Shown here: positions 1 to 5,280 of the stretch, piece by piece
Layout: each line of letters begins with the position of its first letter
How positions within the stretch are numbered: position 1 is the first letter of the stretch
From: Candidatus Bathyarchaeota archaeon
GTDB lineage: Archaea > Thermoproteota > Bathyarchaeia > TCS64
NCBI GenBank assembly: GCA_030670015.1
Contig: DAOVCM010000079.1
Location: 1-5,442, forward strand
Direction: 5' to 3'
DNA: 5,442 bases
Position numbers and translations under genes: made by a program
Notes under the pieces: model-generated
Told to the model about the DNA's origin: nothing
The model's input: the letters and a program-made list of their open reading frames with translations, nothing else
Databases searched by the model: none

Positions 1-134
1 GTCTTTCCCTGACAGTGACCTGTGGTTATCCCCGTTATCCGTTTGAGAGTCTCAAAATCATCGTAACCGGCATCAATTGCTGACTCGATATCCGACTCGG
101 TTACATCATGACAGCGACAAACAATTTTTTTCAT
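1..134 (-). CDS. BFD-type [2Fe-2S]-binding domain protein, partial (N-terminus only)
   Basis: The first 44 codons of a minus-strand gene are present; the rest lies beyond position 1. The protein begins MKKIVCRCHDVTESD and reaches TGHCQGK at residues 38-44. Cys6 and Cys8 (CxC) and Cys41 (CQGK) match the bacterioferritin-associated-ferredoxin-like fold (Fer2_BFD family), where CxC is followed about 30 residues later by a Cys pair; the fourth Cys should fall just past the edge. In archaea such domains occur as small stand-alone proteins or fused to FAD-dependent amino-acid or amine oxidoreductases, passing electrons between subunits. The ATG has a good Shine-Dalgarno (GGGGAG, 138-143). It starts 23 bp after the glutamate dehydrogenase stop in the same direction, so the two are probably co-transcribed. 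The family assignment is secure; partner and total length cannot be seen. Confidence 0.85.
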   Translation of the reverse strand, partial: MKKIVCRCHDVTESDIESAIDAGYDDFETLKRITGITTGHCQGK

Positions 135-137
135 GGA

Positions 138-157
138 CTCCCCTTTAAAAAATGGGG
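138..157 (-). promoter_or_regulatory. Hairpin masking the Shine-Dalgarno of the [2Fe-2S] gene
   Basis: Read on the minus strand, the spacer after the upstream stop codon is CCCCATTTTTTAAAGGGG followed by AG. CCCC pairs with GGGG and TTT with AAA, leaving one bulged A and a T3 loop. The GGGG arm is the core of the GGGGAG ribosome-binding site. The CCCC arm directly follows the TAA of glutamate dehydrogenase, so a terminating ribosome could open the stem (translational coupling). The T6 run could instead serve as a leaky archaeal termination signal. The pairing is visible; the function is inferred. Confidence 0.45.
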
Positions 158-1402
158 TTAGATACGTCCGAGGAACCGCATTGCTTCTGCTACCCTGCCA
201 ATGGCGAGGGCATATGCTCCGGTCCGTAAGGGTACATCGTATTTGTCAGATTGTTCCTTAAGGTCTTTGAACGCCTTCTTCATAACTCGCTCTAGGCGCT
301 GGTCGACCTCATCCTCTGTCCAGTAGTATCCCTGTCTGTTCTGGACCCACTCGAAGTAACTGACGGTGACGCCGCCCGCGTTGGCACATATGTCTGGGAC
401 CACAATGATACCCTTCCCTTCCATAATCTTGTCAGCTTCGGGAAGTGTAGGACCGTTTGCGCCCTCGATGATAAGTTTAGCCTTCACATCACCAGCGTTT
501 TCACCGGTGAGCGCGTTCTGCAATGCTGCAGGGACAAGGATGTCGCATTCAGCCGTCAATGGACCAATGGACCCTATCTCCTTACAACCGGGGTACCCTG
601 ACACTTTCCCATTCTTGTCTTTGTAGTCCTTCAACTTGTACGGGTTTATGCCTTCCTTATTGTATACTCCTCCACGAGAATCGCTCACAGCGACGATCTT
701 AGCACCGGCGTTGTGGAAGTTGAAGGCTGCACTTTTAGCTACGTTACCGAATCCCTGTATTGCGACTTTGGAGCCTTTTATGGGTATGTCATACACCTTA
801 GAGGCTTCGATAGTCACGAAATAGCAGCCTCTGCCCGTGGCAGTTGACCTGCCTAGTGAACCTCCGAGACTAATGGGCTTGGCGGTGATCACGCCGGGGG
901 TGATCCTACCTAAGAGCTTGTAGTATTCATCCACGAACCACGCCATGATCTGTGCGTTGGTACCCACATCGGGCGCGGGGATATCGAGGTCGACGCCAAC
1001 AAAATGTGCTATCGAGCTAGCGTACATTCTTGTGAGCCGCTCTAACTCACCCATTGACAGAATTTTGGGATCGCAATTGATTCCGCCTTTGGCTCCTCCA
1101 TAAGGTAGGTTTGCGACTGCATTCTTCCATGTCATCCATGCTGCGAGGGCCATCTCGGTATCCATGTCGAGGTGTGGATGGTACCGGATGCCTCCTTTTG
1201 TGGGGCCACGAGCGTCGTTGTGGTGGATCCTGACGCCGGTGAAGGTCTTGACTGTGCCGTCGTCCATCTTTAGGGGTAGTGCTACCTCGAGGATGGCTTT
1301 GGGGTGGCTGATGACCTCGTAGACCGCTGGTTCAAGGCCCATGAGGTCGCAGGTGTTCTTCACGTTGATCAGTTGTGATTCCCATGGTGTTAATTTTGCC
1401 AT
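158..1402 (-). CDS. gdhA: Glutamate dehydrogenase (Glu/Leu/Phe/Val dehydrogenase family)
   Basis: The product (414 residues) reversibly deaminates L-glutamate to 2-oxoglutarate and ammonia using NAD(P), as a cytoplasmic (usually hexameric) enzyme. Substrate-domain motifs are GPTKGGIR (67-73, with Lys69), Lys93, PYGGAKGG (100-107, catalytic Lys105) and PAPDVGT (142-148, Asp145). The NAD(P)-binding domain has GGSLGRSTATGRG (180-192) and the Rossmann GFGNVA (217-222), with EGANGPT at 313-319 and VSYFEW at 347-352. Length is normal. I chose ATG at 1402 over the upstream in-frame ATG at 1432: 1402 is preceded by AGGATGTGAT (one mismatch to AGGAGGTGAT, 6-nt gap), whereas 1432 lies only about 10 bp from the TATA box and so upstream of any likely transcription start. 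The residue after strand 2 of the Rossmann fold (VSDSRGG) does not let me decide NAD versus NADP. It probably forms an operon with the [2Fe-2S] gene. Confidence 0.96.
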   Translation of the reverse strand: MAKLTPWESQLINVKNTCDLMGLEPAVYEVISHPKAILEVALPLKMDDGTVKTFTGVRIHHNDARGPTKGGIRYHPHLDMDTEMALAAWMTWKNAVANLPYGGAKGGINCDPKILSMGELERLTRMYASSIAHFVGVDLDIPAPDVGTNAQIMAWFVDEYYKLLGRITPGVITAKPISLGGSLGRSTATGRGCYFVTIEASKVYDIPIKGSKVAIQGFGNVAKSAAFNFHNAGAKIVAVSDSRGGVYNKEGINPYKLKDYKDKNGKVSGYPGCKEIGSIGPLTAECDILVPAALQNALTGENAGDVKAKLIIEGANGPTLPEADKIMEGKGIIVVPDICANAGGVTVSYFEWVQNRQGYYWTEDEVDQRLERVMKKAFKDLKEQSDKYDVPLRTGAYALAIGRVAEAMRFLGRI

Positions 1403-1408
1403 TTTCTT

Positions 1409-1418
1409 ATCACATCCT
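1409..1418 (-). promoter_or_regulatory. Shine-Dalgarno of glutamate dehydrogenase
   Basis: AGGATGTGAT lies 6 nt before the ATG at 1402. It matches the ideal AGGAGGTGAT at nine of ten positions and decides the start of the gene. Confidence 0.75.
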
Positions 1419-1435
1419 TTTGAGGACCCCATTAA

Positions 1436-1452
1436 GGTATATATCTTTTTCT
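1436..1452 (-). promoter_or_regulatory. TATA box/BRE of glutamate dehydrogenase
   Basis: On the minus strand AGAAAAAGATATATACC combines an A-rich BRE-like stretch with a TATA box centred near 1441. Transcription would start about 26 bp downstream, near 1412-1418, giving a leader of roughly 10-16 nt that just contains the Shine-Dalgarno. This agrees with translation starting at 1402. Confidence 0.6.
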
Positions 1453-1466
1453 GGGAGATTGCGTAA

Positions 1467-1480
1467 AGTAAATGTTTACT
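1467..1480. promoter_or_regulatory. 14-bp dyad, candidate operator
   Basis: AGTAAATGTTTACT is a 6+6 bp perfect inverted repeat with a TG centre. It sits about 15 bp upstream of the BRE/TATA of glutamate dehydrogenase, where archaeal activators commonly bind. An Lrp/AsnC-type regulator would fit an amino-acid enzyme, but that is inference. The rest of the 204-bp spacer up to the UPF0201 stop is AT-rich, with no ORF or RNA I can recognise. Confidence 0.4.
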
Positions 1481-1636
1481 GGGTTTAGTCTATACTACAT
1501 AACTACATTACCTGTGGAAATATTTTATTATGAATGAATCAGGATAATTCTGTTGAAAGGTTAGAATTTTATCTACCCGTTTCCTGCTAAAATGGGCGTT
1601 GACTTAGAAAAAGTGACGGATAGGTGTATGTGTATT

Positions 1637-2020
1637 CTATTTGCATAGGAATCTGATGGCTGAGGCAGCGTCGCCCTCTAATGTTATTTGGATTGGGCCT
1701 AGAGGTGCTTCTCTTGAATGTGAAAAAGAGATGCGGCTGGTATAAGCGGCCTGTTTGTTTAAACCGAAGGAGAGAATGTTTTCCTGTGCGTTCTTGGTGA
1801 AAAGGGCGTGCGCTGCATCTCTTATTCTCATCCTCCTGAGAAGATCCCTTAAGTGGCTGAGGGCTTCGAGACCTTTAGAGCGACTCTCTAAAATGATGAC
1901 ATCTCCTTGGTTTATACTTTCCAGCCTAATTTCACCCAGTACATTCCTTACTGCCCTCTCCACCTTCTCAATACACTCTGTGGAATTTACTGTAGTCCTG
2001 ACAGTCACCTCGACATCCAT
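1637..2020 (-). CDS. UPF0201 family protein (COG1325-like, predicted RNA-binding)
   Basis: This 127-residue product matches the archaeal UPF0201 family, described as predicted RNA-binding or exosome-associated but without a proven reaction. Visible family marks are the N-terminal beta strand with VRTTVNSTE (7-15), the central GLNKQAAYTSRISF block (86-99) and the C-terminal PLGPIQITLEG (106-116). Length is slightly below the 130-150 residues usual for the family, with no sign of damage. The start is ATG at 2020, preceded by GGATGA six nt upstream; the GTG one codon earlier (2023) is equally open. The ATG overlaps the UPF0200 stop codon by one base (TGATG), which implies translational coupling. 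There are no membrane segments, so a cytoplasmic protein is expected. Family assignment is strong; the molecular role is unknown. Confidence 0.88.
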   Translation of the reverse strand: MDVEVTVRTTVNSTECIEKVERAVRNVLGEIRLESINQGDVIILESRSKGLEALSHLRDLLRRMRIRDAAHALFTKNAQENILSFGLNKQAAYTSRISFSHSREAPLGPIQITLEGDAASAIRFLCK

Positions 2021-2571
2021 CACTCTTCATCCAACCGGTCTATCAAGCCCTCGAACGCAACCTCTAGCTCCTTGAAGGTGCCCTCGTTCACGATCATGTG
2101 ATCTGCCATGGATATAGCCCAGCCCAGGCTGAAGCCGAGTTCTCGCTCATCACGCTTTCGGAAGGCTTCTCTATCAATGGGATCGTCGGTTCTCTTCCGA
2201 ACTCTGAGTCGGCTGTAACGCGTTTCAGGGGACGCGTGGACCGCAATAAGGTCAACGTTGAAGGAGTTCCTGAATAAATTTACTTCCGCTATGCTCCTTA
2301 TCCCGTCTACCACCCCCTTGTTGTCCTTGATCTTTTGTAGCTTTTGGACGCATCTACGCGCCACGGCTACGTCGCCTCCCCTTTCACGGATCTTCGTGGC
2401 GAGGGAGCCTAGGTTGGATGAAGTAGGATCGAGCCCTTTCTCCTTGGCCATATCCCGTATGACATCGCCCATTGTGAGGACCCTGTATCCATGTATTTTA
2501 AATAGCCCTGCCAGGGTGGTTTTTCCTGAACCCGTCATCCCGGTGATTAATATTAAACGTCTGAATGACAA
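2020..2571 (-). CDS. UPF0200 family P-loop nucleotide kinase-like protein (dephospho-CoA kinase-related fold)
   Basis: The 183-residue product is a cytoplasmic P-loop NTPase of the nucleoside/dephospho-CoA kinase type. The Walker A motif is GMTGSGKT (11-18, Lys17, Thr18). VVDGIRS (87-93) is the family's conserved block near strand 3, RYSRLRVRKR (118-127) looks like the arginine-rich lid, and RDERELGFSLGWAISMADHMIVN (140-162) is the characteristic C-terminal helix-strand. The substrate is unproven. A different family (DUF359) has been shown to be the dephospho-CoA kinase of Thermococcus, so I do not call this coaE. Translation starts at TTG 2571: a stop codon lies two codons upstream, the next Met is inside the P-loop, and AGGATGGG lies 7 nt before it. 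It is the first gene of an operon with UPF0201, and its stop overlaps the next start. Confidence 0.9.
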   Translation of the reverse strand: MSFRRLILITGMTGSGKTTLAGLFKIHGYRVLTMGDVIRDMAKEKGLDPTSSNLGSLATKIRERGGDVAVARRCVQKLQKIKDNKGVVDGIRSIAEVNLFRNSFNVDLIAVHASPETRYSRLRVRKRTDDPIDREAFRKRDERELGFSLGWAISMADHMIVNEGTFKELEVAFEGLIDRLDEE

Positions 2572-2578
2572 TGCTCAA

Positions 2579-2586
2579 CCCATCCT
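2579..2586 (-). promoter_or_regulatory. Shine-Dalgarno supporting the TTG start of UPF0200
   Basis: AGGATGGG lies 7 nt upstream of TTG 2571. It supports this rare start codon, which the in-frame upstream stop and the position of the P-loop also force. Confidence 0.6.
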
Positions 2587-2632
2587 ACGCGCGCACCGAC
2601 CTCATAATGTATTCATTGAAAGAAGGTGGACT

Positions 2633-2642
2633 GATTTAAATC
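2633..2642 (-). promoter_or_regulatory. TATA box of the UPF0200-UPF0201 operon
   Basis: GATTTAAATC is a TATA-like sequence and a perfect 10-bp palindrome. It lies in the 106-bp gap after the PHP gene. Transcription would begin near 2611, giving a leader of about 40 nt. It separates this operon from the PHP gene upstream. Confidence 0.45.
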
Positions 2643-2677
2643 GCTTGATCTGATAGTGAGACGGGATACATATCATC

Positions 2678-3625
2678 TCAGGGTTCAAGGAAGACTGGGT
2701 TGGACCAGGCAGTCAGTCCTTTTTGATCGGAGGCTTCGATCCTGACGTATATTTCTCTTCCCTTCAGGCTGTAAACAGCCTCATCGAGATAGCCTGTCTC
2801 AGAAGTGTTTTTCTGGCCGAGTCCTCCGTTTGAGACGAAGCTTATGGTCCTAACAGGAGATGTTGACACTTTGATCTGATCCTGTTTGATTTCTATGTCT
2901 TTTATCTCGGGGCCGTTGCTTGAGTAATATAATCCCTTTTGAATGCTGTTCATGATGTCGTCCCCTGTTAAGCTCTCTGCCTTCACATTTATCCAGGCAC
3001 AGCAGGAATCATCCGGAAGATATTTCCTCTTCATGTTGTGAGCGTCGTCCACTGCGAAGCCGTATATACGCTTCCCGGATACTAGGAGATTGTCCCAGTG
3101 TACATTCGAAAGACCTCGGTTTATCGCGAAGTCGCATGTTGAGTTGTACACCTCTACCCCGAGGTAGCCCTTTAGCCCTTTTACGTCGTTGAGGTTGAGG
3201 CCAGACCAGTAGGGGTGGGCTACCACCGCTACGCCTCCAAGCTCACGGATGAGGTCGATGACTATCTGGGGGTCTCCTTCCTTGTCTAAGTCATTGACGG
3301 GAATTTGGCCTTGTATGTTGATGCCGACTATATGGATTAATCTACCCCCCTCAGAGGATCCTACGCAGATTTCCTCCCCGGGGAGGAGAAGGAAACTGGG
3401 TGTGGATAGCTTTCTTGTGTCTGTTAGTTTCCCGTGGTCCGTTATTGATAGGAAGTCGTAGCCGGTATCTTTGTATCGGGTGACCAATTGTTCGACTGAC
3501 CTGTGGCCGTCGGAGTTCAGCGAATGGGTGTGAAGGTTTCCCTTGAACCATTTACCTTCAGCCCTGAAAGGGTTGTTGAAGATCATTCTCATCATAGATC
3601 GGTGTAGATCAGAAGGATCTCTCAT
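2678..3625 (-). CDS. PHP-domain metal-dependent phosphoesterase (COG0613-like)
   Basis: The 315-residue product carries a PHP (polymerase and histidinol phosphatase) domain, a trinuclear-metal phosphoesterase fold. Visible metal ligands are HTHS (32-35: His32, His34), SDG (38-40: Asp39), TDH (62-64: His64), PGEE (82-85), His98, VAHPYW (135-140: His137) and the late VDDAH (192-196). About the last 75 residues are beta-rich and end in AWSNPVFL, the usual tail of these stand-alone proteins. Some relatives are nucleoside 3',5'-bisphosphate or oligonucleotide phosphatases; the substrate here is unknown. There is no signal peptide. ATG 3625 is preceded by AAAAGG; Met11 and Met12 are possible later starts with poorer upstream signals. 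It follows the transporter gene by 34 bp in the same direction and probably shares its transcript. Confidence 0.9.
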   Translation of the reverse strand: MRDPSDLHRSMMRMIFNNPFRAEGKWFKGNLHTHSLNSDGHRSVEQLVTRYKDTGYDFLSITDHGKLTDTRKLSTPSFLLLPGEEICVGSSEGGRLIHIVGINIQGQIPVNDLDKEGDPQIVIDLIRELGGVAVVAHPYWSGLNLNDVKGLKGYLGVEVYNSTCDFAINRGLSNVHWDNLLVSGKRIYGFAVDDAHNMKRKYLPDDSCCAWINVKAESLTGDDIMNSIQKGLYYSSNGPEIKDIEIKQDQIKVSTSPVRTISFVSNGGLGQKNTSETGYLDEAVYSLKGREIYVRIEASDQKGLTAWSNPVFLEP

Positions 3626-3659
3626 AATACCTTTTGCCTTGATACCGCACTAGGGAGGG

Positions 3660-4532
3660 TTAGGCTAGGACGCCGAGGATGTAGACGCCTATGAATATGA
3701 TTATGGAGCTTAACAGGCGTATACGACCGTATTTTTCTCGGAGGATGAGTACACCGGCAGCGGCGCCAAGAACGACACTCAGCTGCCTCAGCGCTAGAAT
3801 ATAGCTAACCTGGACTAGGCTCATGGCAACAAGTACAAGGACGTAACCGAACCTCATGAGGAATCCTCCGATAGTCACCTTGACCTTTGAGTCCTTCCAC
3901 TCTAGGATCACCCTCCTCCAACCCCGTCTCCAGAGTACATATGGTGTGAGGAAGATCAGTATGAAAATTTCTAACCAGAAGGCGTAGATGAGGGGATCCA
4001 CGGTGGATACTCCCATCTTGTCGGACAAGGAGTAGATGGTCGTCCAGAGGGCGGTGAGGAGGGCGAACTGGGATGCGCGGCTCCTGAGGGACCTGAAAGG
4101 CATCAGGAGGTCGTCCGGTGAGAGGCTTTTCAGGTGGATCGTGTAGACTCCTAGGACCATGAGGAGTATGCCGATAACTCCCCAGGGTGATATTTTTTCT
4201 CCTAGGAAGAGTACGGCTAGCACTGTTAGGAAGAGGGGTGAGGACCGTGCCAGGGGGTAAACGACGGATAGGTCTCCCAGCTCATATGCGTTTCCCAGGG
4301 AAATGAAGTAAAGGGTCTCTGCGAAGCCACTTACGAGGAGGAAAGGTATTGTGGTTACAGGTAGTTCCCATTTTGGGATTAGGATGAAGAAGACGGGGAA
4401 CATGGTGAATAGTGATGTGAAGGTCATTAGCCACATGATGGTCTCTTTGTCGGAGCTCTCCTTCGCTAGCACGTTCCAGGATGCGTGGGAAAAAGCTGAG
4501 GTGACTACCAGTAGGAAGGGGAGGAGTTCCAT
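3660..4532 (-). CDS. EamA/DMT-superfamily transporter, 10 TM segments
   Basis: The 290-residue integral membrane protein has two EamA repeats of five helices. Hydrophobic segments fall near residues 3-22, 32-52, 62-80, 88-111, 117-131, 153-172, 180-200, 216-236, 240-262 and 272-289. Repeat 1 holds FSHASWNVLAK (14-24) and the family block GDLSVVYPLARSSPL (86-100) followed by LGEKISPWGVIGI (110-122). Repeat 2 has the matching QVSYILALRQLSV (241-253) and LREKYGRIRLLSS (264-276). Members export or import small metabolites such as amino acids or nucleotide sugars; the substrate cannot be read from sequence. Basic residues at 201-207 (WRRGWRR) suggest a cytoplasmic loop. The ATG lacks a clear Shine-Dalgarno and the TATA box is about 35 bp upstream, so the mRNA is probably almost leaderless. 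It is the first gene of a likely operon with the PHP gene. Confidence 0.92.
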   Translation of the reverse strand: MELLPFLLVVTSAFSHASWNVLAKESSDKETIMWLMTFTSLFTMFPVFFILIPKWELPVTTIPFLLVSGFAETLYFISLGNAYELGDLSVVYPLARSSPLFLTVLAVLFLGEKISPWGVIGILLMVLGVYTIHLKSLSPDDLLMPFRSLRSRASQFALLTALWTTIYSLSDKMGVSTVDPLIYAFWLEIFILIFLTPYVLWRRGWRRVILEWKDSKVKVTIGGFLMRFGYVLVLVAMSLVQVSYILALRQLSVVLGAAAGVLILREKYGRIRLLSSIIIFIGVYILGVLA

Positions 4533-4563
4533 TCTGATATCATGACTGTAGAGAGATCAGACG

Positions 4564-4578
4564 TATAAAAGCGCCTTT
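4564..4578 (-). promoter_or_regulatory. BRE/TATA box of the EamA transporter gene
   Basis: On the minus strand AAAGGCGCTTTTATA gives a BRE-like stretch and a TATA box (4564-4570). The expected transcription start is near 4541, about 9 nt before the ATG at 4532. Confidence 0.6.
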
Positions 4579-4581
4579 GAA

Positions 4582-4620
4582 ATTCACGGCAGATATGTGA
4601 ACTTCTTCGGTTCCGTGAAT
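4582..4620. repeat. 8-bp perfect inverted repeat upstream of the EamA promoter
   Basis: ATTCACGG (4582-4589) is mirrored by CCGTGAAT (4613-4620) with a 23-nt spacer; the half-sites are 31 bp apart, about three helical turns. It lies 11 bp upstream of the TATA box and 30 bp after the stop of the 66-residue ORF. It could be a split operator or, in RNA, a stem-loop ending the upstream transcript; there is no good T-run after it. Confidence 0.5.
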
Positions 4621-4649
4621 GCCTTATGTGAGTCACCTGATCTCCCCCT

Positions 4650-4850
4650 TTATCGGTTGTATAGTTGTAGGGTCACCGCGTCGATGTAGTTAGACGCTGC
4701 TGAATATGTAGTAGGTCCGGTGCCTTCCAATACATGAGGTTCCTTATCACATCTCTTTTTTTCCTTCCAGTATTTCGCCGCCGCTATTCCCGTCCACTGT
4801 ACGGCTTCTTTAAATAGAGACGTCGTTTTTTGTACGGCTTCGATCTCCAT
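4650..4850 (-). CDS. Hypothetical protein, 66 residues
   Basis: I do not recognise this protein. It starts MEIEAVQKTTSLFKEAVQW and ends IDAVTLQLYNR, with a basic patch KYWKEKKRCDK (26-36) and no membrane segment, signal peptide or Cys pair. By my count about two thirds of its codons begin with a purine (44 of 66), as in real genes and unlike the other small ORFs nearby (50 percent or less). GAAGCCGTACA occurs twice, 33 bp apart in frame, giving EAVQ at residues 4-7 and 15-18, possibly an 11-residue amphipathic helix repeat. Against it: no Shine-Dalgarno precedes the ATG, and the best TATA-like sequence (4860-4867) is too close, predicting transcription from about 4838, inside the ORF. A weaker box (about 4885-4892) would fit better. 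Confidence 0.5.
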   Translation of the reverse strand: MEIEAVQKTTSLFKEAVQWTGIAAAKYWKEKKRCDKEPHVLEGTGPTTYSAASNYIDAVTLQLYNR

Positions 4851-4859
4851 CCGACGTAG

Positions 4860-4875
4860 ATTTTTAAGCCTTTTG
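4860..4875 (-). promoter_or_regulatory. Candidate BRE/TATA near the 66-residue ORF
   Basis: Minus-strand CAAAAGGCTTAAAAAT looks like an archaeal BRE plus TATA box. The expected start near 4838 is about 12 nt inside the ORF that begins at 4850. So either this box is fortuitous or it drives a non-coding or differently translated RNA. Confidence 0.35.
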
Positions 4876-4904
4876 CGCAGGGGACCTTTATTCCTTTGCG
4901 TTTA

Positions 4905-4947
4905 GTCTACCCCCCTCCCCCCTCTATGCGCGCGGGGGGGTCTAGAC
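4905..4947. repeat. C/G-tract inverted repeat (strong hairpin)
   Basis: GTCTA plus CCCCCC (4905-4915) faces GGGGGGG-TC-TAGAC (4934-4947). G7 can pair with either of two C6 blocks (4910-4915 or 4917-4922), and GTCTA/TAGAC closes the outer stem over a 2-nt bulge. On the minus strand the C6-T-C6 tract reads GGGGGGAGGGGGG, just upstream of the 66-residue ORF and its candidate promoter. No T-run follows on either side, so it is not a standard terminator. Confidence 0.55.
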
Positions 4948-5280
4948 GGGTGTATATGAGAAGATGAACGTACAAGTAGTAGGGCTCTATGGGTTCACAC
5001 AAACCAGTGAATGTTTGGGGGCGCATACATGCTGGTCAAGGGGTACATATGAGGCCCCCTCATCTTTCCCTCCCTACTAAATCTGTGTTCGATTTTTATC
5101 TTGATTTTTCGAAGCCGCTCTTGAGTATTTTGGTGTCGGTGCTTGTCAAAGGGTTAGAGTGGGTCTTCTGTCTACGGGTAGCCTTGAACGGGGCAGACTA
5201 GTCAAAGCGTGTAGAAGGGTGGAGAACGGCGTAATCGCTTATACTAAGATGGGTACTACTGGTTCCATCGATCTTTAGAC

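Noticed and set aside
1320..1340. tRNA T-arm-like GGTTCAAGG-type sequence (also near 2690)
   Set aside because: Both lie within coding frames and have no surrounding cloverleaf arms or acceptor stem.
1403..1432. Ten-residue N-terminal extension of glutamate dehydrogenase from ATG 1432
   Set aside because: The near-perfect Shine-Dalgarno sits just before ATG 1402, and the TATA box is too close to 1432 for that codon to be in the mRNA.
1755..2101. Plus-strand open frames of 106 and 64 codons
   Set aside because: They are antisense to the recognised UPF0201/UPF0200 genes and have no family resemblance or promoter.
2020..2571. Naming the P-loop gene coaE (dephospho-CoA kinase)
   Set aside because: Only the fold and Walker A resemble coaE; its DGIRS and C-terminal blocks are those of UPF0200, and archaeal dephospho-CoA kinase activity has been shown for a different family.
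2258..2653. 131-codon plus-strand frame
   Set aside because: It is antisense to the UPF0200 P-loop gene and runs through its promoter; its composition is not protein-like.
3249..3551. Open frames of 66-70 codons on both strands inside the PHP gene
   Set aside because: The PHP reading frame carries conserved metal-binding motifs across this stretch; the others are by-products.
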